The notes beneath the pieces were generated by a model that was not told the origin of the DNA, made no database searches, and worked only from the letters and a program-made list of their open reading frames with translations. This document shows, in pieces, positions 1 through 8,138 of a DNA stretch of 16,453 bases; the first letter of the stretch is position 1, and every line of letters begins with the position of its first letter. The stretch is from an uncultured Pelagibacteraceae bacterium. Its GTDB lineage: Bacteria > Pseudomonadota > Alphaproteobacteria > Pelagibacterales > Pelagibacteraceae. The translations under genes were made by a program, and so were the position numbers. Where the stretch lies: positions 1 to 16,453 of the forward strand of contig CACIOV010000016.1 of NCBI GenBank assembly GCA_902588335.1. The letters are read 5' to 3'.

Positions 1-28
1 CGTTCAAGAAGATCCTGAATTAAATTAA
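1..28 (+). CDS. possible 3' end of an upstream gene (fragment)
   Basis: The second reading frame gives eight codons (VQEDPELN) and then TAA at 26-28. The Glu/Asp-rich, polar tail looks like a protein C-terminus and would leave about 21 bases before aceA. Another frame also stops nearby (TAA at 21-23), so the true frame cannot be settled from this fragment. No function can be assigned. Confidence 0.25.
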
Positions 29-49
29 TAAATTTATTTAAAAAAATCA

Positions 50-1336
50 ATGAGCTCAATAATTAAATCTGGAAATGTATCTTTTAACCTAAAAAGATTT
101 GCGGGGATTAGAAGAGACTATTCTAAGGAAGATGTTGAAAAACTTAAGGGAACATTTAATATTGAATACACGCTTTGCAAATCACAATCAGAAAAACTTT
201 GGAATTTATTAAATACTGAATCCTACCTAAATACATTAGGTTCTTTATCAGGAAATCAAGCTGTTCAACATGCTAAAGCTGGTCTAAAAGCTATTTACTT
301 GAGTGGATGGCAAGTTGCGGCTGATGCAAATAGTGCTGGAGAAATGTATCCTGACCAAAGTTTATATCCTTATGATAGTGCGCCCAAATTAGTTGAAGCA
401 ATGAATAATGCTCTAATAAGAGCTGATCAAATTCAACATATGGAAATTAAAGAGGGAAAGATTAATGCCGCAGACCAAATAGATTATAAAATGCCCATTG
501 TTGCTGATGGTGAAGCAGGTTTTGGTGGTCCTCTAAATGTATTTGAATTAACAAAAAAATTTATTAAATCAGGAGCAGCCGGCGTTCATTTCGAAGATCA
601 GCTAGCTTCAGAAAAAAAATGCGGACATATGGGAGGTAAAGTATTAGTTCCTACTCAAACTATGATTAAAAATCTTAAGTCAGCAAGGCTCGCAGCAGAT
701 GTAATGGAAGTTCCATTAATTATTTTAGCTAGAACTGACGCTAATGCGGCAAAGTTAATTACTAATGATTTTGATGAAAATGATAAGCCTTTTTTAACAG
801 GAAAAAGATCACCAGAAGGTTTTTATTATGTAAACAATGGATTGGATCAAGCTATTTCTAGAGGATTAGCATATGCTCCATATAGTGATTTGATTTGGTG
901 CGAAACAGCAAAACCAGATTTAGAAGAAGCTAAAACTTTTGCTACCGCTATTCATAAAAAATTTCCAGGTAAATTACTAGCTTATAACTGTTCCCCTTCA
1001 TTTAATTGGAAAAAAAATTTATCAGAGAAAGAAATTGAAATCTTCCAAAAAGAGATCGGTAATATGGGATATAAGTTTCAATTTATAACTTTAGCAGGAT
1101 TTCATGCCCAAAATTACGCTATTTTTGATTTAGCAAAAAAATATAAACAATATGGAATGGCAGCATATTCGCGATTACAGCAACAAGAATTTGATAGCGA
1201 AAAAGAAGGCTATACTGCTACAAAACATCAAAGAGAAGTTGGAACATCCTATTTTGATGCCGTATCAAATGCTATCACTTCTGGAGAGAATTCTACTACA
1301 GCAATGAAGGACTCCACAGAAGCTGATCAGTTTTAA
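50..1336 (+). CDS. aceA: isocitrate lyase
   Basis: Cytosolic enzyme that splits isocitrate into glyoxylate and succinate, the entry step of the glyoxylate bypass, which lets cells grow on two-carbon compounds or fatty acids. The 428-residue length is typical of bacterial AceA. The catalytic signature KKCGH is at residues 189-193 with Cys191 as the expected acid/base. SGWQVAADAN at 85-94, VADGEAGFGG at 151-160, ARTDA at 227-231 and NCSPSFNW at 313-320 are all family hallmarks of the TIM barrel. The ATG at 50 has no clear Shine-Dalgarno sequence, only an A-rich leader. The gene runs towards the monooxygenase gene and ends 6 bases before its stop codon. A perfect 12-bp palindrome, TTTTAATTAAAA, lies at 1337-1348, but it is too AT-rich to be a convincing terminator. 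No malate synthase gene is present in this window. Identification is secure. Confidence 0.97.
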   Translation: MSSIIKSGNVSFNLKRFAGIRRDYSKEDVEKLKGTFNIEYTLCKSQSEKLWNLLNTESYLNTLGSLSGNQAVQHAKAGLKAIYLSGWQVAADANSAGEMYPDQSLYPYDSAPKLVEAMNNALIRADQIQHMEIKEGKINAADQIDYKMPIVADGEAGFGGPLNVFELTKKFIKSGAAGVHFEDQLASEKKCGHMGGKVLVPTQTMIKNLKSARLAADVMEVPLIILARTDANAAKLITNDFDENDKPFLTGKRSPEGFYYVNNGLDQAISRGLAYAPYSDLIWCETAKPDLEEAKTFATAIHKKFPGKLLAYNCSPSFNWKKNLSEKEIEIFQKEIGNMGYKFQFITLAGFHAQNYAIFDLAKKYKQYGMAAYSRLQQQEFDSEKEGYTATKHQREVGTSYFDAVSNAITSGENSTTAMKDSTEADQF

Positions 1337-1342
1337 TTTTAA

Positions 1343-2488
1343 TTAAAACTTAAATCCTTTATCAGCTATATTAAAGAAAATATCCTTTGCAAAATTACTT
1401 CTATTTAAAATTTTTAATGCATTATTTCTTAATTTTTTAAGAGAAAAGTATCTTTTTAAAAAATCAACTCCAATTGAAAAGGCAAAGTTTCTTGGTTTTA
1501 TTTCATCAGAAAATTCGGATAGAATATCCGAACTTCCGATATCCAGACCTAAATTTATTTTTTTATTTAATATTTTTTCTAAACTTGCCAAATCTCTAAG
1601 TGTCATATTAAAACCTTGGCCAACAAAAGGATGAACAACATGCAAAGCATCTCCAAACAAAAGAATTCTATCTTGAAAACATTTTTTTCGAATGAAAAAT
1701 TTTAAATCTTTGTATTCTATATTAGTTGTGAATTTTATATTATTTAAATAATTTTTTGCATAAAATTTTATTTTCTTTTTTAAAAAAGAATTATTTTTTT
1801 CTTTCATGTTTTCTTTTATCGACCAAACTATTGATGTTTTTGCATTTGAAATTGGGAGTAAAGCTAATGTCCCATTATCTAAAAAAATTTGTCTAACAGT
1901 ATTATTCTTTAACAAACCGTGGTTTAAAATTGTAGTAATTGATATTTCTTTATAAGAATTTTCTATTATTTGGTCCCTAAAAAGATTTTTTACTAAGCTG
2001 GAGTTATTTCCGGCACAAACAATTATTAAATTATATTTAAATTTATTATTATTAATTTTTATACTTTTTAATAGTCCTGAATTGCAAATTTCAGAGATTT
2101 TTTCATTTTTTATTGAAATAGATTTAATTTTTCTTATTTTATCAGTCATTAATTTTATTATTTTTAAATTTTCCGTCATATAAAAAACTTTTTTATTTTT
2201 ATGATCTTTTTTTAATTCAAATATTTTTGAAAACTTTTCAGTTTTGTTTTCTGTGTATAGCTTCATTGTGGAACAAGGCCACATTTCTTTTGCTAAAGAT
2301 TTTGTGATATTTAATTTATCAAGATAATCAAAATTATTTTCAGAAATTGCTACAGTCCTATTAGATTGATTATTGTGATTAACATTGCCAGTTATTAGAT
2401 CTATCTGACAATTTAGTTTCGATAGAGCAATGGCTGTTACTAATCCAGTTAGGTTTCCTCCTATAATACAAATTTTTTGTCTTTTCAT
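1343..2488 (-). CDS. FAD-dependent monooxygenase, UbiH/UbiF/Coq6 family
   Basis: Probable flavin hydroxylase acting on a ubiquinone-biosynthesis intermediate. The 381 residues fit the family's usual 380-400. Visible motifs are an N-terminal Rossmann beta-alpha-beta (ICIIGGNLTG, residues 7-15), the RTVAIS segment (44-49) matching the UbiH-family RxxALS signature, and the second FAD motif FGDALHVVHP (278-287) followed by GQGFNMTLRD (290-299). Asp280 would contact the FAD ribityl chain. The oddity is the dinucleotide loop, which reads GGNLTG rather than GxGxxG, so Asn12 replaces the middle glycine. Lys/Asn-rich insertions fill the substrate domain. Which ring position is hydroxylated (UbiH, UbiF, UbiI or UbiL role) cannot be told from sequence. 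The gene is divergent from ftsK. Confidence 0.87.
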   Translation of the reverse strand: MKRQKICIIGGNLTGLVTAIALSKLNCQIDLITGNVNHNNQSNRTVAISENNFDYLDKLNITKSLAKEMWPCSTMKLYTENKTEKFSKIFELKKDHKNKKVFYMTENLKIIKLMTDKIRKIKSISIKNEKISEICNSGLLKSIKINNNKFKYNLIIVCAGNNSSLVKNLFRDQIIENSYKEISITTILNHGLLKNNTVRQIFLDNGTLALLPISNAKTSIVWSIKENMKEKNNSFLKKKIKFYAKNYLNNIKFTTNIEYKDLKFFIRKKCFQDRILLFGDALHVVHPFVGQGFNMTLRDLASLEKILNKKINLGLDIGSSDILSEFSDEIKPRNFAFSIGVDFLKRYFSLKKLRNNALKILNRSNFAKDIFFNIADKGFKF

Positions 2489-2509
2489 GATTTTACTTTT
2501 TATAAATTA

Positions 2510-2538
2510 ATTTTAACAATTATTAATAAATGATACAA
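2510..2538 (-). promoter_or_regulatory. candidate sigma70 promoter for the monooxygenase gene
   Basis: On the minus strand TTGTAT (2533-2538) is followed after 17 bases by TAAAAT (2510-2515), placing a start site about 15 bases upstream of the ATG at 2488. The 65-base divergent region 2489-2553 must also drive ftsK, but I find no convincing matching hexamers in that direction. In DNA this AT-rich such matches arise often by chance. Confidence 0.3.
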
Positions 2539-2562
2539 AGTTAATTAGCTGATTTGAAAAAA

Positions 2563-4683
2563 ATGAATTATGAATTTTTAAAGAAAATCAACAATTTTGT
2601 AAAAAATAGATTAATTGAGTTGTCAGGTTTTTTACTGATGCTGATTGGTATTTTTCTTCTAGCTTCAATCATCAGCTATTCTCCAAGTGACCCTAATTTC
2701 ATCTATGCTCCGGAAAATACAGAAATTAAAAATATTGGGGGATTTTATGGTAGCGTTGTATCAGATTTTTTACTCCAATCTTTGGGGTTAATTTCTATTT
2801 TTATTGTTTTTAACTTTTTTTATTGGGGTATAAAACTTGCCACTCAAAAAACAATGGATAATTTTATTACAAAAATTTTTTTTATATTTATCTACATAAT
2901 TTTTGGAACAACTGCTTTAAACATTTTGCATAATGATTCATTTTGGTTAATTGATAATGGCAATGGTGGGTTTGTTGGACGTGCAATTAAAGAAAATATT
3001 TATTACTTTGCTCCTTTAATTGAAAATCAATATGTAGTTTATTTTTTTATTTTATTAACTATTGTTTTTTTTATATTAAGCCTAAGCATAAAACCGAATG
3101 AAATTATACAAATTTTACTTTTTCCTTTCAAAATAATAAAAAAAATAGCAAATTTATTAAAAAAAAATAAAAAAGAGATTGACGCTAACATAGATGTTTC
3201 AAATGTTCATTTAGAAAAACAAAATCATAAAAAAAATACTTCTAATGAAAAACAGCCAATTTTACCCTTTTCAAATAAAGCAAATGTGAAACAGGCTAAC
3301 AATATTTTTAAATTACCAGTAATAAATTTTTTAGAAAAAAATCCAGATTTAAAAAATAGAAAAAATATTGATGATTCTGAACTGAAAAAAAATTCAGATT
3401 TTCTAGAAAAGATTTTGCTTGATTTTGGCGTTGAAGGTAAGATTAAAAGAATAAGTTATGGACCTGTTGTAACTTTATATGAATTTGAACCAGCTTCAGG
3501 AATAAAAGTTTCAAAAATAGTTACTTTAGCAGATGATATAGCAAGAAATACCAGTTCAGTTTCAGCAAGAGTAGCAACAATACCAGGCAAGAGTACAATT
3601 GGTATAGAAATTCCTAATCCTAAAAGAGAAAATGTATTTTTAAATGAAATTATTGCAGATGAAAAATTTTATAAAAAGGAGATAAAATTACCAATAGCTT
3701 TAGGAAAAAGTATTTCTGGTATTCCCATCATTAGCGATCTTTTTGCAATGCCTCATTTGCTAATAGCTGGAACTACTGGTTCAGGAAAATCTGTATGCAT
3801 TAACACCATAATATTATCGCTACTTTATAAATATACTCCTGAAAAATGTAATTTAATTTTAATAGATCCAAAAATGTTAGAATTATCAGCCTACGAAGGG
3901 ATTCCTCATTTGCTTTGTCCTGTTATTACCGAATCCAAAAAAGCAACAGCAGCTCTCGGTTGGGCTGTAAAAGAAATGGAGAGCAGATATAAATTAATGA
4001 CAAGTGTAGGAGTAAAAAATATAGATGGTTATAATTCTAAACATAAAAAACACATGCCCTACATCGTAGTAATAGTCGATGAAATGTCCGACTTAATGCT
4101 AATAGCAGGAAAGGAAATAGAAAATTATATTCAAAGATTATCACAAATGGCAAGAGCAGCTGGAATTCATATTATCATGGCAACACAAAGACCAAGTGTT
4201 GATGTAATTACTGGAACAATTAAGGCAAATTTTCCAACACGGATTTCATTTCAAGTCAGTTCAAAAATTGATAGTAGAACAATTTTAGGAGAACAGGGAG
4301 CTGAACAATTATTAGGTGCGGGTGATATGTTATTTATGTCCTCGGCAAATAGAATAGTAAGAATTCATGGACCATATGTTTCGGAATCTGAAATAGAAAA
4401 AGTGAATAGTTATTTAAGATCACAAGGGAAACCTGATTATATTGATGAAATTACCTTAATTAAAGATAATGAAACTAGTGATAGTGAAAATATTGATGGT
4501 GAAAAAGATGAATTATATCATAAGGCAGTAAATATTATAAAAACAGAGGGAAAAGCGTCCACAAGTTTTTTACAAAGAAAATTACAAATTGGATACAATA
4601 GAGCAGCAAGAATTATGGAAACAATGGAAAAAGAAGGTATCGTAGGCCAAGCTAATCACGTAGGTAAAAGAGAAATTCTTTAG
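2563..4683 (+). CDS. ftsK: DNA translocase FtsK
   Basis: Membrane-anchored, septum-located motor that pumps DNA to clear and resolve chromosome termini at division. With the ATG at 2563 the protein has 706 residues. An in-frame TTG at 2554 would add three residues, and neither start has a clear ribosome binding site. Four membrane segments are visible (about 21-39, 65-95, 103-120, 157-176), followed by a short Lys/Asn-rich linker (about 180-275), much shorter than in E. coli. The RecA-like motor follows, with Walker A GTTGSGKS at 403-410, Walker B VVIVDE at 502-507 and ATQRPS at 540-545. The C-terminal winged-helix gamma domain (about 649-706) normally reads KOPS sequences and activates XerD. 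Followed 7 bases later by lolA, an arrangement common in Alphaproteobacteria. Identification is secure; only the start is uncertain. Confidence 0.96.
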   Translation: MNYEFLKKINNFVKNRLIELSGFLLMLIGIFLLASIISYSPSDPNFIYAPENTEIKNIGGFYGSVVSDFLLQSLGLISIFIVFNFFYWGIKLATQKTMDNFITKIFFIFIYIIFGTTALNILHNDSFWLIDNGNGGFVGRAIKENIYYFAPLIENQYVVYFFILLTIVFFILSLSIKPNEIIQILLFPFKIIKKIANLLKKNKKEIDANIDVSNVHLEKQNHKKNTSNEKQPILPFSNKANVKQANNIFKLPVINFLEKNPDLKNRKNIDDSELKKNSDFLEKILLDFGVEGKIKRISYGPVVTLYEFEPASGIKVSKIVTLADDIARNTSSVSARVATIPGKSTIGIEIPNPKRENVFLNEIIADEKFYKKEIKLPIALGKSISGIPIISDLFAMPHLLIAGTTGSGKSVCINTIILSLLYKYTPEKCNLILIDPKMLELSAYEGIPHLLCPVITESKKATAALGWAVKEMESRYKLMTSVGVKNIDGYNSKHKKHMPYIVVIVDEMSDLMLIAGKEIENYIQRLSQMARAAGIHIIMATQRPSVDVITGTIKANFPTRISFQVSSKIDSRTILGEQGAEQLLGAGDMLFMSSANRIVRIHGPYVSESEIEKVNSYLRSQGKPDYIDEITLIKDNETSDSENIDGEKDELYHKAVNIIKTEGKASTSFLQRKLQIGYNRAARIMETMEKEGIVGQANHVGKREIL

Positions 4684-4690
4684 GACAATT

Positions 4691-5266
4691 TTGAAAAAAA
4701 AATTTAATTTTACTTTATTAATTATATTTTTTTATTTGTTTTTTACTAATTATTCTCAAGCAAATTTTAAAGAAAAACTCATAAATAAACTAAAAACAAC
4801 TAACACTTTATATTTCGATTTTATTCAAACTATTGGAGGAAAAGAAGAAATAGGAAATTGTCACATTAAATATCCATTGCTTATGAAATGTGAATACCCC
4901 CAAAAAAAAAAAATTATAATTACAAATGGAAAAAAGCTCGCAATAGTAAAAAAAAGATATAAAAAAATTTATTACTATCCATTAAAAAAAACACCTTTGT
5001 TTTACCTGCTTAAAAAAGAAAATATTTTAAATTTAGTACAAAACAACGAACCAATGATTATAGATTCCAGTATAATTAAATATGAACTAGTTGAAAAAAA
5101 TTCAAATAAACTGAAAATTTTTTTTGATAAAAATTCATTAGAACTTGTGGGATGGCAAATGATAGATGCCTACTCTAATGAAGTTAGTTTTTTTCTTAAA
5201 AATACAGAAACAAATATACTAATTAAAAACGAAATTTTTAAAATACCCAGAGAAGAAGATCTTTAA
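4691..5266 (+). CDS. lolA: outer-membrane lipoprotein carrier protein LolA
   Basis: Periplasmic chaperone that takes lipoproteins released from the inner membrane to the outer membrane. The 191-residue precursor starts with a signal peptide: a KKK n-region, a Leu/Ile/Phe-rich core at about 8-19, and a probable cleavage after YSQA at residue 24, with no lipobox Cys. The mature part shows the LolA beginning: a short helix, TLYFDFIQT at about 38-46, then the NCHIKYPLLMKCEYP strand region that matches the family's G-x-hydrophobic-x-hydrophobic-x-x-P-x-x-x-R/K-x-x-Y pattern. The start is TTG at 4691, supported by AGGA at 4682-4685 five bases upstream; the next in-frame ATG would remove the signal peptide. 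C5 followed by A12 (4897-4913) lies inside the gene, with the frame intact. The 3' end overlaps the convergent HIT gene by 4 bases. Confidence 0.85.
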   Translation: MKKKFNFTLLIIFFYLFFTNYSQANFKEKLINKLKTTNTLYFDFIQTIGGKEEIGNCHIKYPLLMKCEYPQKKKIIITNGKKLAIVKKRYKKIYYYPLKKTPLFYLLKKENILNLVQNNEPMIIDSSIIKYELVEKNSNKLKIFFDKNSLELVGWQMIDAYSNEVSFFLKNTETNILIKNEIFKIPREEDL

Positions 5267-5631
5267 GAAACCATTTTACCAACTTTTTCACCACCAAAAA
5301 TATGAAAGTGTAAATGAGGAACTTCTTGACCACCATTTTCTCCTACATTAACTAAAGATCTATAACCTCTCCCTTTAGCTACTTCTGAAATACCTAATTT
5401 TTTTGCAACTGCACCTATGCCTTTTATCAAACCAACAATTTCTTTTTCTGATGCCTTGGAAGAAAAATCATCTAAATTTACATATTCACCTTTAGGAATT
5501 ACAAGTGCATGAATCTTTTTTTGAGGATTTACATCATAAAAAGCTAAAACGAATTCATCTTCATAAATTTTTTTACAAGGAATTTCACCTCTAAGAATTT
5601 TAGCAAAAATATTATTTTTATCGTAGTTCAT
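5263..5631 (-). CDS. HIT-family (Hint-like) nucleotide hydrolase
   Basis: Small purine nucleoside phosphoramidase/AMP-lysine hydrolase of the histidine-triad superfamily, cytosolic and usually a homodimer. At 122 residues it has the standard Hint length. The N-terminal segment NIFAKILRGEIPC (7-19) and AFYDVNPQKKIHALVIPK (30-47) are diagnostic. The nucleophile triad is HLHFH at 106-110, with His108 as the expected nucleophile, preceded by NVGENGGQEVP (95-105). It is the last gene of the his transcription unit, 5 bases after the small membrane ORF. It could carry the symbol hinT, but the cellular substrate is not known from sequence. Confidence 0.93.
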   Translation of the reverse strand: MNYDKNNIFAKILRGEIPCKKIYEDEFVLAFYDVNPQKKIHALVIPKGEYVNLDDFSSKASEKEIVGLIKGIGAVAKKLGISEVAKGRGYRSLVNVGENGGQEVPHLHFHIFGGEKVGKMVS

Positions 5632-5636
5632 TTTAT

Positions 5637-5771
5637 TTAATTAATAAAAAAATGATAAATCAATAAACCAATAAATATACCCTTAAAAAATGATATCCAA
5701 AGAACTCCATAATTAGAAACGTTTAGTTTTTTTTTCCAATATTCTATATATCTTTTATGCCAATTTATCAT
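5637..5771 (-). CDS. small single-pass membrane protein, 44 residues, unknown function
   Basis: Not recognised. The ATG at 5769-5771 overlaps the hisE stop codon (TGA, 5768-5770) as ATGA, and the TAA at 5637-5639 lies 5 bases before the start of the HIT gene. The frame therefore fills the only sizeable gap in the his transcription unit exactly. The translated product has a basic, aromatic N-terminal part (WHKRYIEYWKKKL, residues 4-16) and one hydrophobic segment (about 23-43, ending FFIN) with a Gly pair spaced GIFIG at 31-35. The positive charge before the membrane span suggests an N-inside orientation. No signal-peptidase site or metal motif is seen. Evidence that it is coding: position, ATGA coupling, and an open frame that explains otherwise empty DNA. 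Function is not inferred. Confidence 0.7.
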   Translation of the reverse strand: MINWHKRYIEYWKKKLNVSNYGVLWISFFKGIFIGLLIYHFFIN

Positions 5772-6040
5772 TTTTGCCTTTTCTTTAACTCGTCCATTAC
5801 ATCTTCAATTTTAATACCATTAGCTTCTAAAAGCACCATCAAATGATAAAGAACATCTGCTGATTCATGAACCTTATTTGTATTATTTTCAATCGCACCA
5901 ATAAGTTCTGTTATTTCTTCTTTTACCTTTTCGACACTGAGCTTTTTGTTGCTTAATAATTTGTTCGTATAAGATTCTTTAACTGGTGACCCTTTTCGTT
6001 GACGAATAACAGCAATCAATTCTTCTAAAGTTTTAAACAT
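5768..6040 (-). CDS. hisE: phosphoribosyl-ATP pyrophosphohydrolase
   Basis: Second step of histidine synthesis: removes pyrophosphate from phosphoribosyl-ATP. The 90-residue all-alpha protein matches stand-alone alphaproteobacterial HisE in length. MazG-like metal-binding residues are visible as EExxE (Glu41, Glu42, Glu45) and HESADVLYH (58-66, with Glu59 and Asp62). LEELIAVIRQRK near the N-terminus (5-16) is typical. It starts 3 bases after hisF and its stop is fused to the next start as ATGA. HisI (the cyclohydrolase) is not in this window. Confidence 0.93.
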   Translation of the reverse strand: MFKTLEELIAVIRQRKGSPVKESYTNKLLSNKKLSVEKVKEEITELIGAIENNTNKVHESADVLYHLMVLLEANGIKIEDVMDELKKRQK

Positions 6041-6043
6041 TTT

Positions 6044-6799
6044 TCAAATTCTTACAGGAATTCCCTTTGAGTCTAAATATTTTTTTGCATCTTGTATTGA
6101 AAACTCTCCAAAGTGAAAAATTGAAGCCGCAAGTGCTGCACTAGCCTTCCCTATTTTAAATCCTTGATATAAATGTTCTAAATTACCAACCCCACCTGAT
6201 GCAATTACTGGTATATTTACTAAATTAGATACTTTTTTTGTAAGATCTAAATCATAACCTTTTTTGGTTCCATCTCTATCCATTGAAGTAAGTAATATCT
6301 CTCCAGCTCCTAAAGATTCCATTTTTTGAACAAATTTTAAAACATCTTTACCTGTGGGTTTTCTTCCACCATGAGTAAAAACTTCCCATTTATTATTGTT
6401 AACTTTTTTTACATCAACAGCAACGACAATACATTGTGAACCAAAAACTTTTGCTCCTTCTTTGATCAAATTTTCATTAGTAACTGCTGCTGTGTTTATT
6501 GAAACTTTATCTGCACCAGCGCGTAATAAATTATTTATATCTTCTATGCTGCGTACACCCCCGCCCACAGTAAGAGGGACAAAACATTTTTCCGTTGTTT
6601 TTTTGACTACCTCTAATATGGTATTTCTATTTTCATGTGAGGCAGTGATATCTAGAAAGCAAATTTCGTCCGCCCCACTTTCGTAATATATTTGCGCTTG
6701 CTCCGCAGGATCGCCAGCATCTACAAGGTTTACAAAATTTATCCCCTTCACTACTCTTCCCTTATTTACATCTAAGCACGGTATAATTCTTTTTATCAT
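6044..6799 (-). CDS. hisF: imidazole glycerol phosphate synthase cyclase subunit
   Basis: Uses ammonia to close the imidazole ring, producing imidazole glycerol phosphate and AICAR; it normally works as a complex with the glutaminase HisH. The 251-residue (beta/alpha)8 barrel starts RIIPCLDVNKGRVVKG, with catalytic Asp10 and Asp129 (VAVDVKK). Phosphate-binding segments include VGGGVRS (78-84) and ASGGVG (200-205). Residues lining up with the Thermotoga ammonia gate Arg5/Glu46/Lys99/Glu167 are all kept (Arg4, Glu45, Lys98, Glu167), suggesting a glutaminase partner still exists. The ATG shares one base with the hisA stop (TAATG at 6799), so translation is probably coupled. Confidence 0.97.
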   Translation of the reverse strand: MIKRIIPCLDVNKGRVVKGINFVNLVDAGDPAEQAQIYYESGADEICFLDITASHENRNTILEVVKKTTEKCFVPLTVGGGVRSIEDINNLLRAGADKVSINTAAVTNENLIKEGAKVFGSQCIVVAVDVKKVNNNKWEVFTHGGRKPTGKDVLKFVQKMESLGAGEILLTSMDRDGTKKGYDLDLTKKVSNLVNIPVIASGGVGNLEHLYQGFKIGKASAALAASIFHFGEFSIQDAKKYLDSKGIPVRI

Positions 6800-7518
6800 T
6801 AAATTAATTCTCTAAGTTTTTTAATATCGATATTTCCATCATAAATTGCTTTACCTACAATAACACCTTGTATGTTGGAGAATTTATTTTTTTTAATATC
6901 TGTAATATCATCAATTGAAGAGATTCCTCCAGATATTACGATGGGAATTTTAGTTAATTTTGAAAAATTTACTGTTTCACTTAAATTAGGACCAGACTTT
7001 GTTCCATCTCTGTTAATATCAGTATAAATTATTCTTGAAATATTTATATTTTCAATTTTTTTTAAAAAATCAGTTGCTAAAATGTTAGTTTGTTTTTTCC
7101 AACCAGATAATGCTATATATCCATCACGGACATCAACCGCTAAAACTATTTTATCATTAAATTTATTACAGGCTATTTTAAGGAATTCAATATTTTCAAT
7201 AGCTGCTGTTCCTAATATTACTTTCTCAACACCCAAATCTAAAAATCTTTTTATAGTATCCAAAGATCTAATTCCGCCTCCTATTTGAATTTTTATTTTT
7301 TTAATTTTACTAATTTCTTTAATAATATTTTCATTATTAAATTTATTTTGGGAGGCTCCATCCAAATCAATCAGGTGAATATTACGGAAACCTAAATTAA
7401 AAAATTCACTTGCTTGATCTATGGGTGACTTTTTGTACTGTGTAATATTATTAAAATCTCCCTTTAAAAGTCTTACACATTTTCCTCCCTTAATATCTAT
7501 TGCAGGGAATATGATCAT
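6799..7518 (-). CDS. hisA: phosphoribosylformimino-5-aminoimidazole carboxamide ribotide isomerase
   Basis: Amadori isomerase (ProFAR to PRFAR), fourth step of histidine synthesis. The 239-residue (beta/alpha)8 barrel has catalytic Asp8 (FPAIDIKGGKCVRL) and Asp129 (VLAVDVRDG), plus the half-barrel phosphate loops IGGGIRS (79-85) and ISGGISS (195-201). It shows IDLDGA (50-55) and TDINRDGTKSGPN, as in the family. It follows hisB by only 8 bases. In most Alphaproteobacteria hisH would sit in that junction. Identification is secure. Confidence 0.96.
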   Translation of the reverse strand: MIIFPAIDIKGGKCVRLLKGDFNNITQYKKSPIDQASEFFNLGFRNIHLIDLDGASQNKFNNENIIKEISKIKKIKIQIGGGIRSLDTIKRFLDLGVEKVILGTAAIENIEFLKIACNKFNDKIVLAVDVRDGYIALSGWKKQTNILATDFLKKIENINISRIIYTDINRDGTKSGPNLSETVNFSKLTKIPIVISGGISSIDDITDIKKNKFSNIQGVIVGKAIYDGNIDIKKLRELI

Positions 7519-7526
7519 TTTTTGAT

Positions 7527-8117
7527 TTACAAAGTTCCTTTTGTTGAAGGAATTTTGTTTTTAATTCTTTTATCTATTTCTAAAGCTTCTCTTAATGATC
7601 TAGCGAGACCTTTATAACAAGATTCAATTATGTGATGGCTATTATCTCCATAAACATTTTCAACATGTAAAGTAATTCCTGCTGCCTGAGAAAAAGCTTG
7701 AAACCATTCTTTAAACAATTCTGTATCCATTTCTCCTAATTTTTCCACTTTTAATTTTACCTTCCAGATTAAATATGGTCTGTTTGAAACATCCATCGTT
7801 ACTCGTGTTAATGTTTCATCCATAGGGATCAAGGCGTGCCCGTATCTTCTTATTCCTTTTGATGAGCGGAGTGCTTTTTTTATGCATTCACCTATTGCAA
7901 TCCCTGTGTCTTCTGTAGTGTGATGTAAATCAATATGCGTATCACCCTTTGCTGCTATTTTTAAATCAATTAAAGAATGCTTTGATAGTTGCTCCAACAT
8001 ATGATTTAAAAAACCTATTTTGGTTTCTATTTTATAAGACCCACTTCCATCAAGATTTACCTCGACGTTTATACTTGTTTCTTTAGTCTTTCTATTTACT
8101 TTAGCTTTTCTTGCCAT
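7527..8117 (-). CDS. hisB: imidazoleglycerol-phosphate dehydratase
   Basis: Dehydrates imidazole glycerol phosphate to imidazole acetol phosphate. This is the monofunctional form with no phosphatase domain, 196 residues. The two Mn-binding motifs are HHTTED (65-70) and HHIIE (161-165), with GFLNHMLEQLSKH (35-47) and ESCYKGLARSLREAL (165-179) as further signatures. The frame is open up to 8234, but I choose the ATG at 8117: the protein then starts MARKAKVNRKTKETSI like its relatives, and AGAGG lies 7 bases upstream. The 39 extra residues of the long form would overlap the divergent hslV gene. First gene of the leftward his operon. Confidence 0.95.
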   Translation of the reverse strand: MARKAKVNRKTKETSINVEVNLDGSGSYKIETKIGFLNHMLEQLSKHSLIDLKIAAKGDTHIDLHHTTEDTGIAIGECIKKALRSSKGIRRYGHALIPMDETLTRVTMDVSNRPYLIWKVKLKVEKLGEMDTELFKEWFQAFSQAAGITLHVENVYGDNSHHIIESCYKGLARSLREALEIDKRIKNKIPSTKGTL

Positions 8118-8138
8118 GTTGCGCCTCTGTAATAACAG

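Noticed and set aside
1337..1348. Palindrome TTTTAATTAAAA between aceA and the monooxygenase gene as a bidirectional terminator
   Set aside because: It is all A/T with no loop, too weak to form a stable RNA hairpin.
2554..2562. TTG start for FtsK three codons upstream
   Set aside because: It is possible, but the in-frame ATG at 2563 is a stronger start codon and neither has a ribosome binding site; the choice hardly changes the protein.
4897..4913. C5-A12 homopolymer in lolA as a phase-variation switch
   Set aside because: The frame is intact, LolA is a housekeeping protein, and similar A or T runs occur throughout the window, including A12 at the end of secB.
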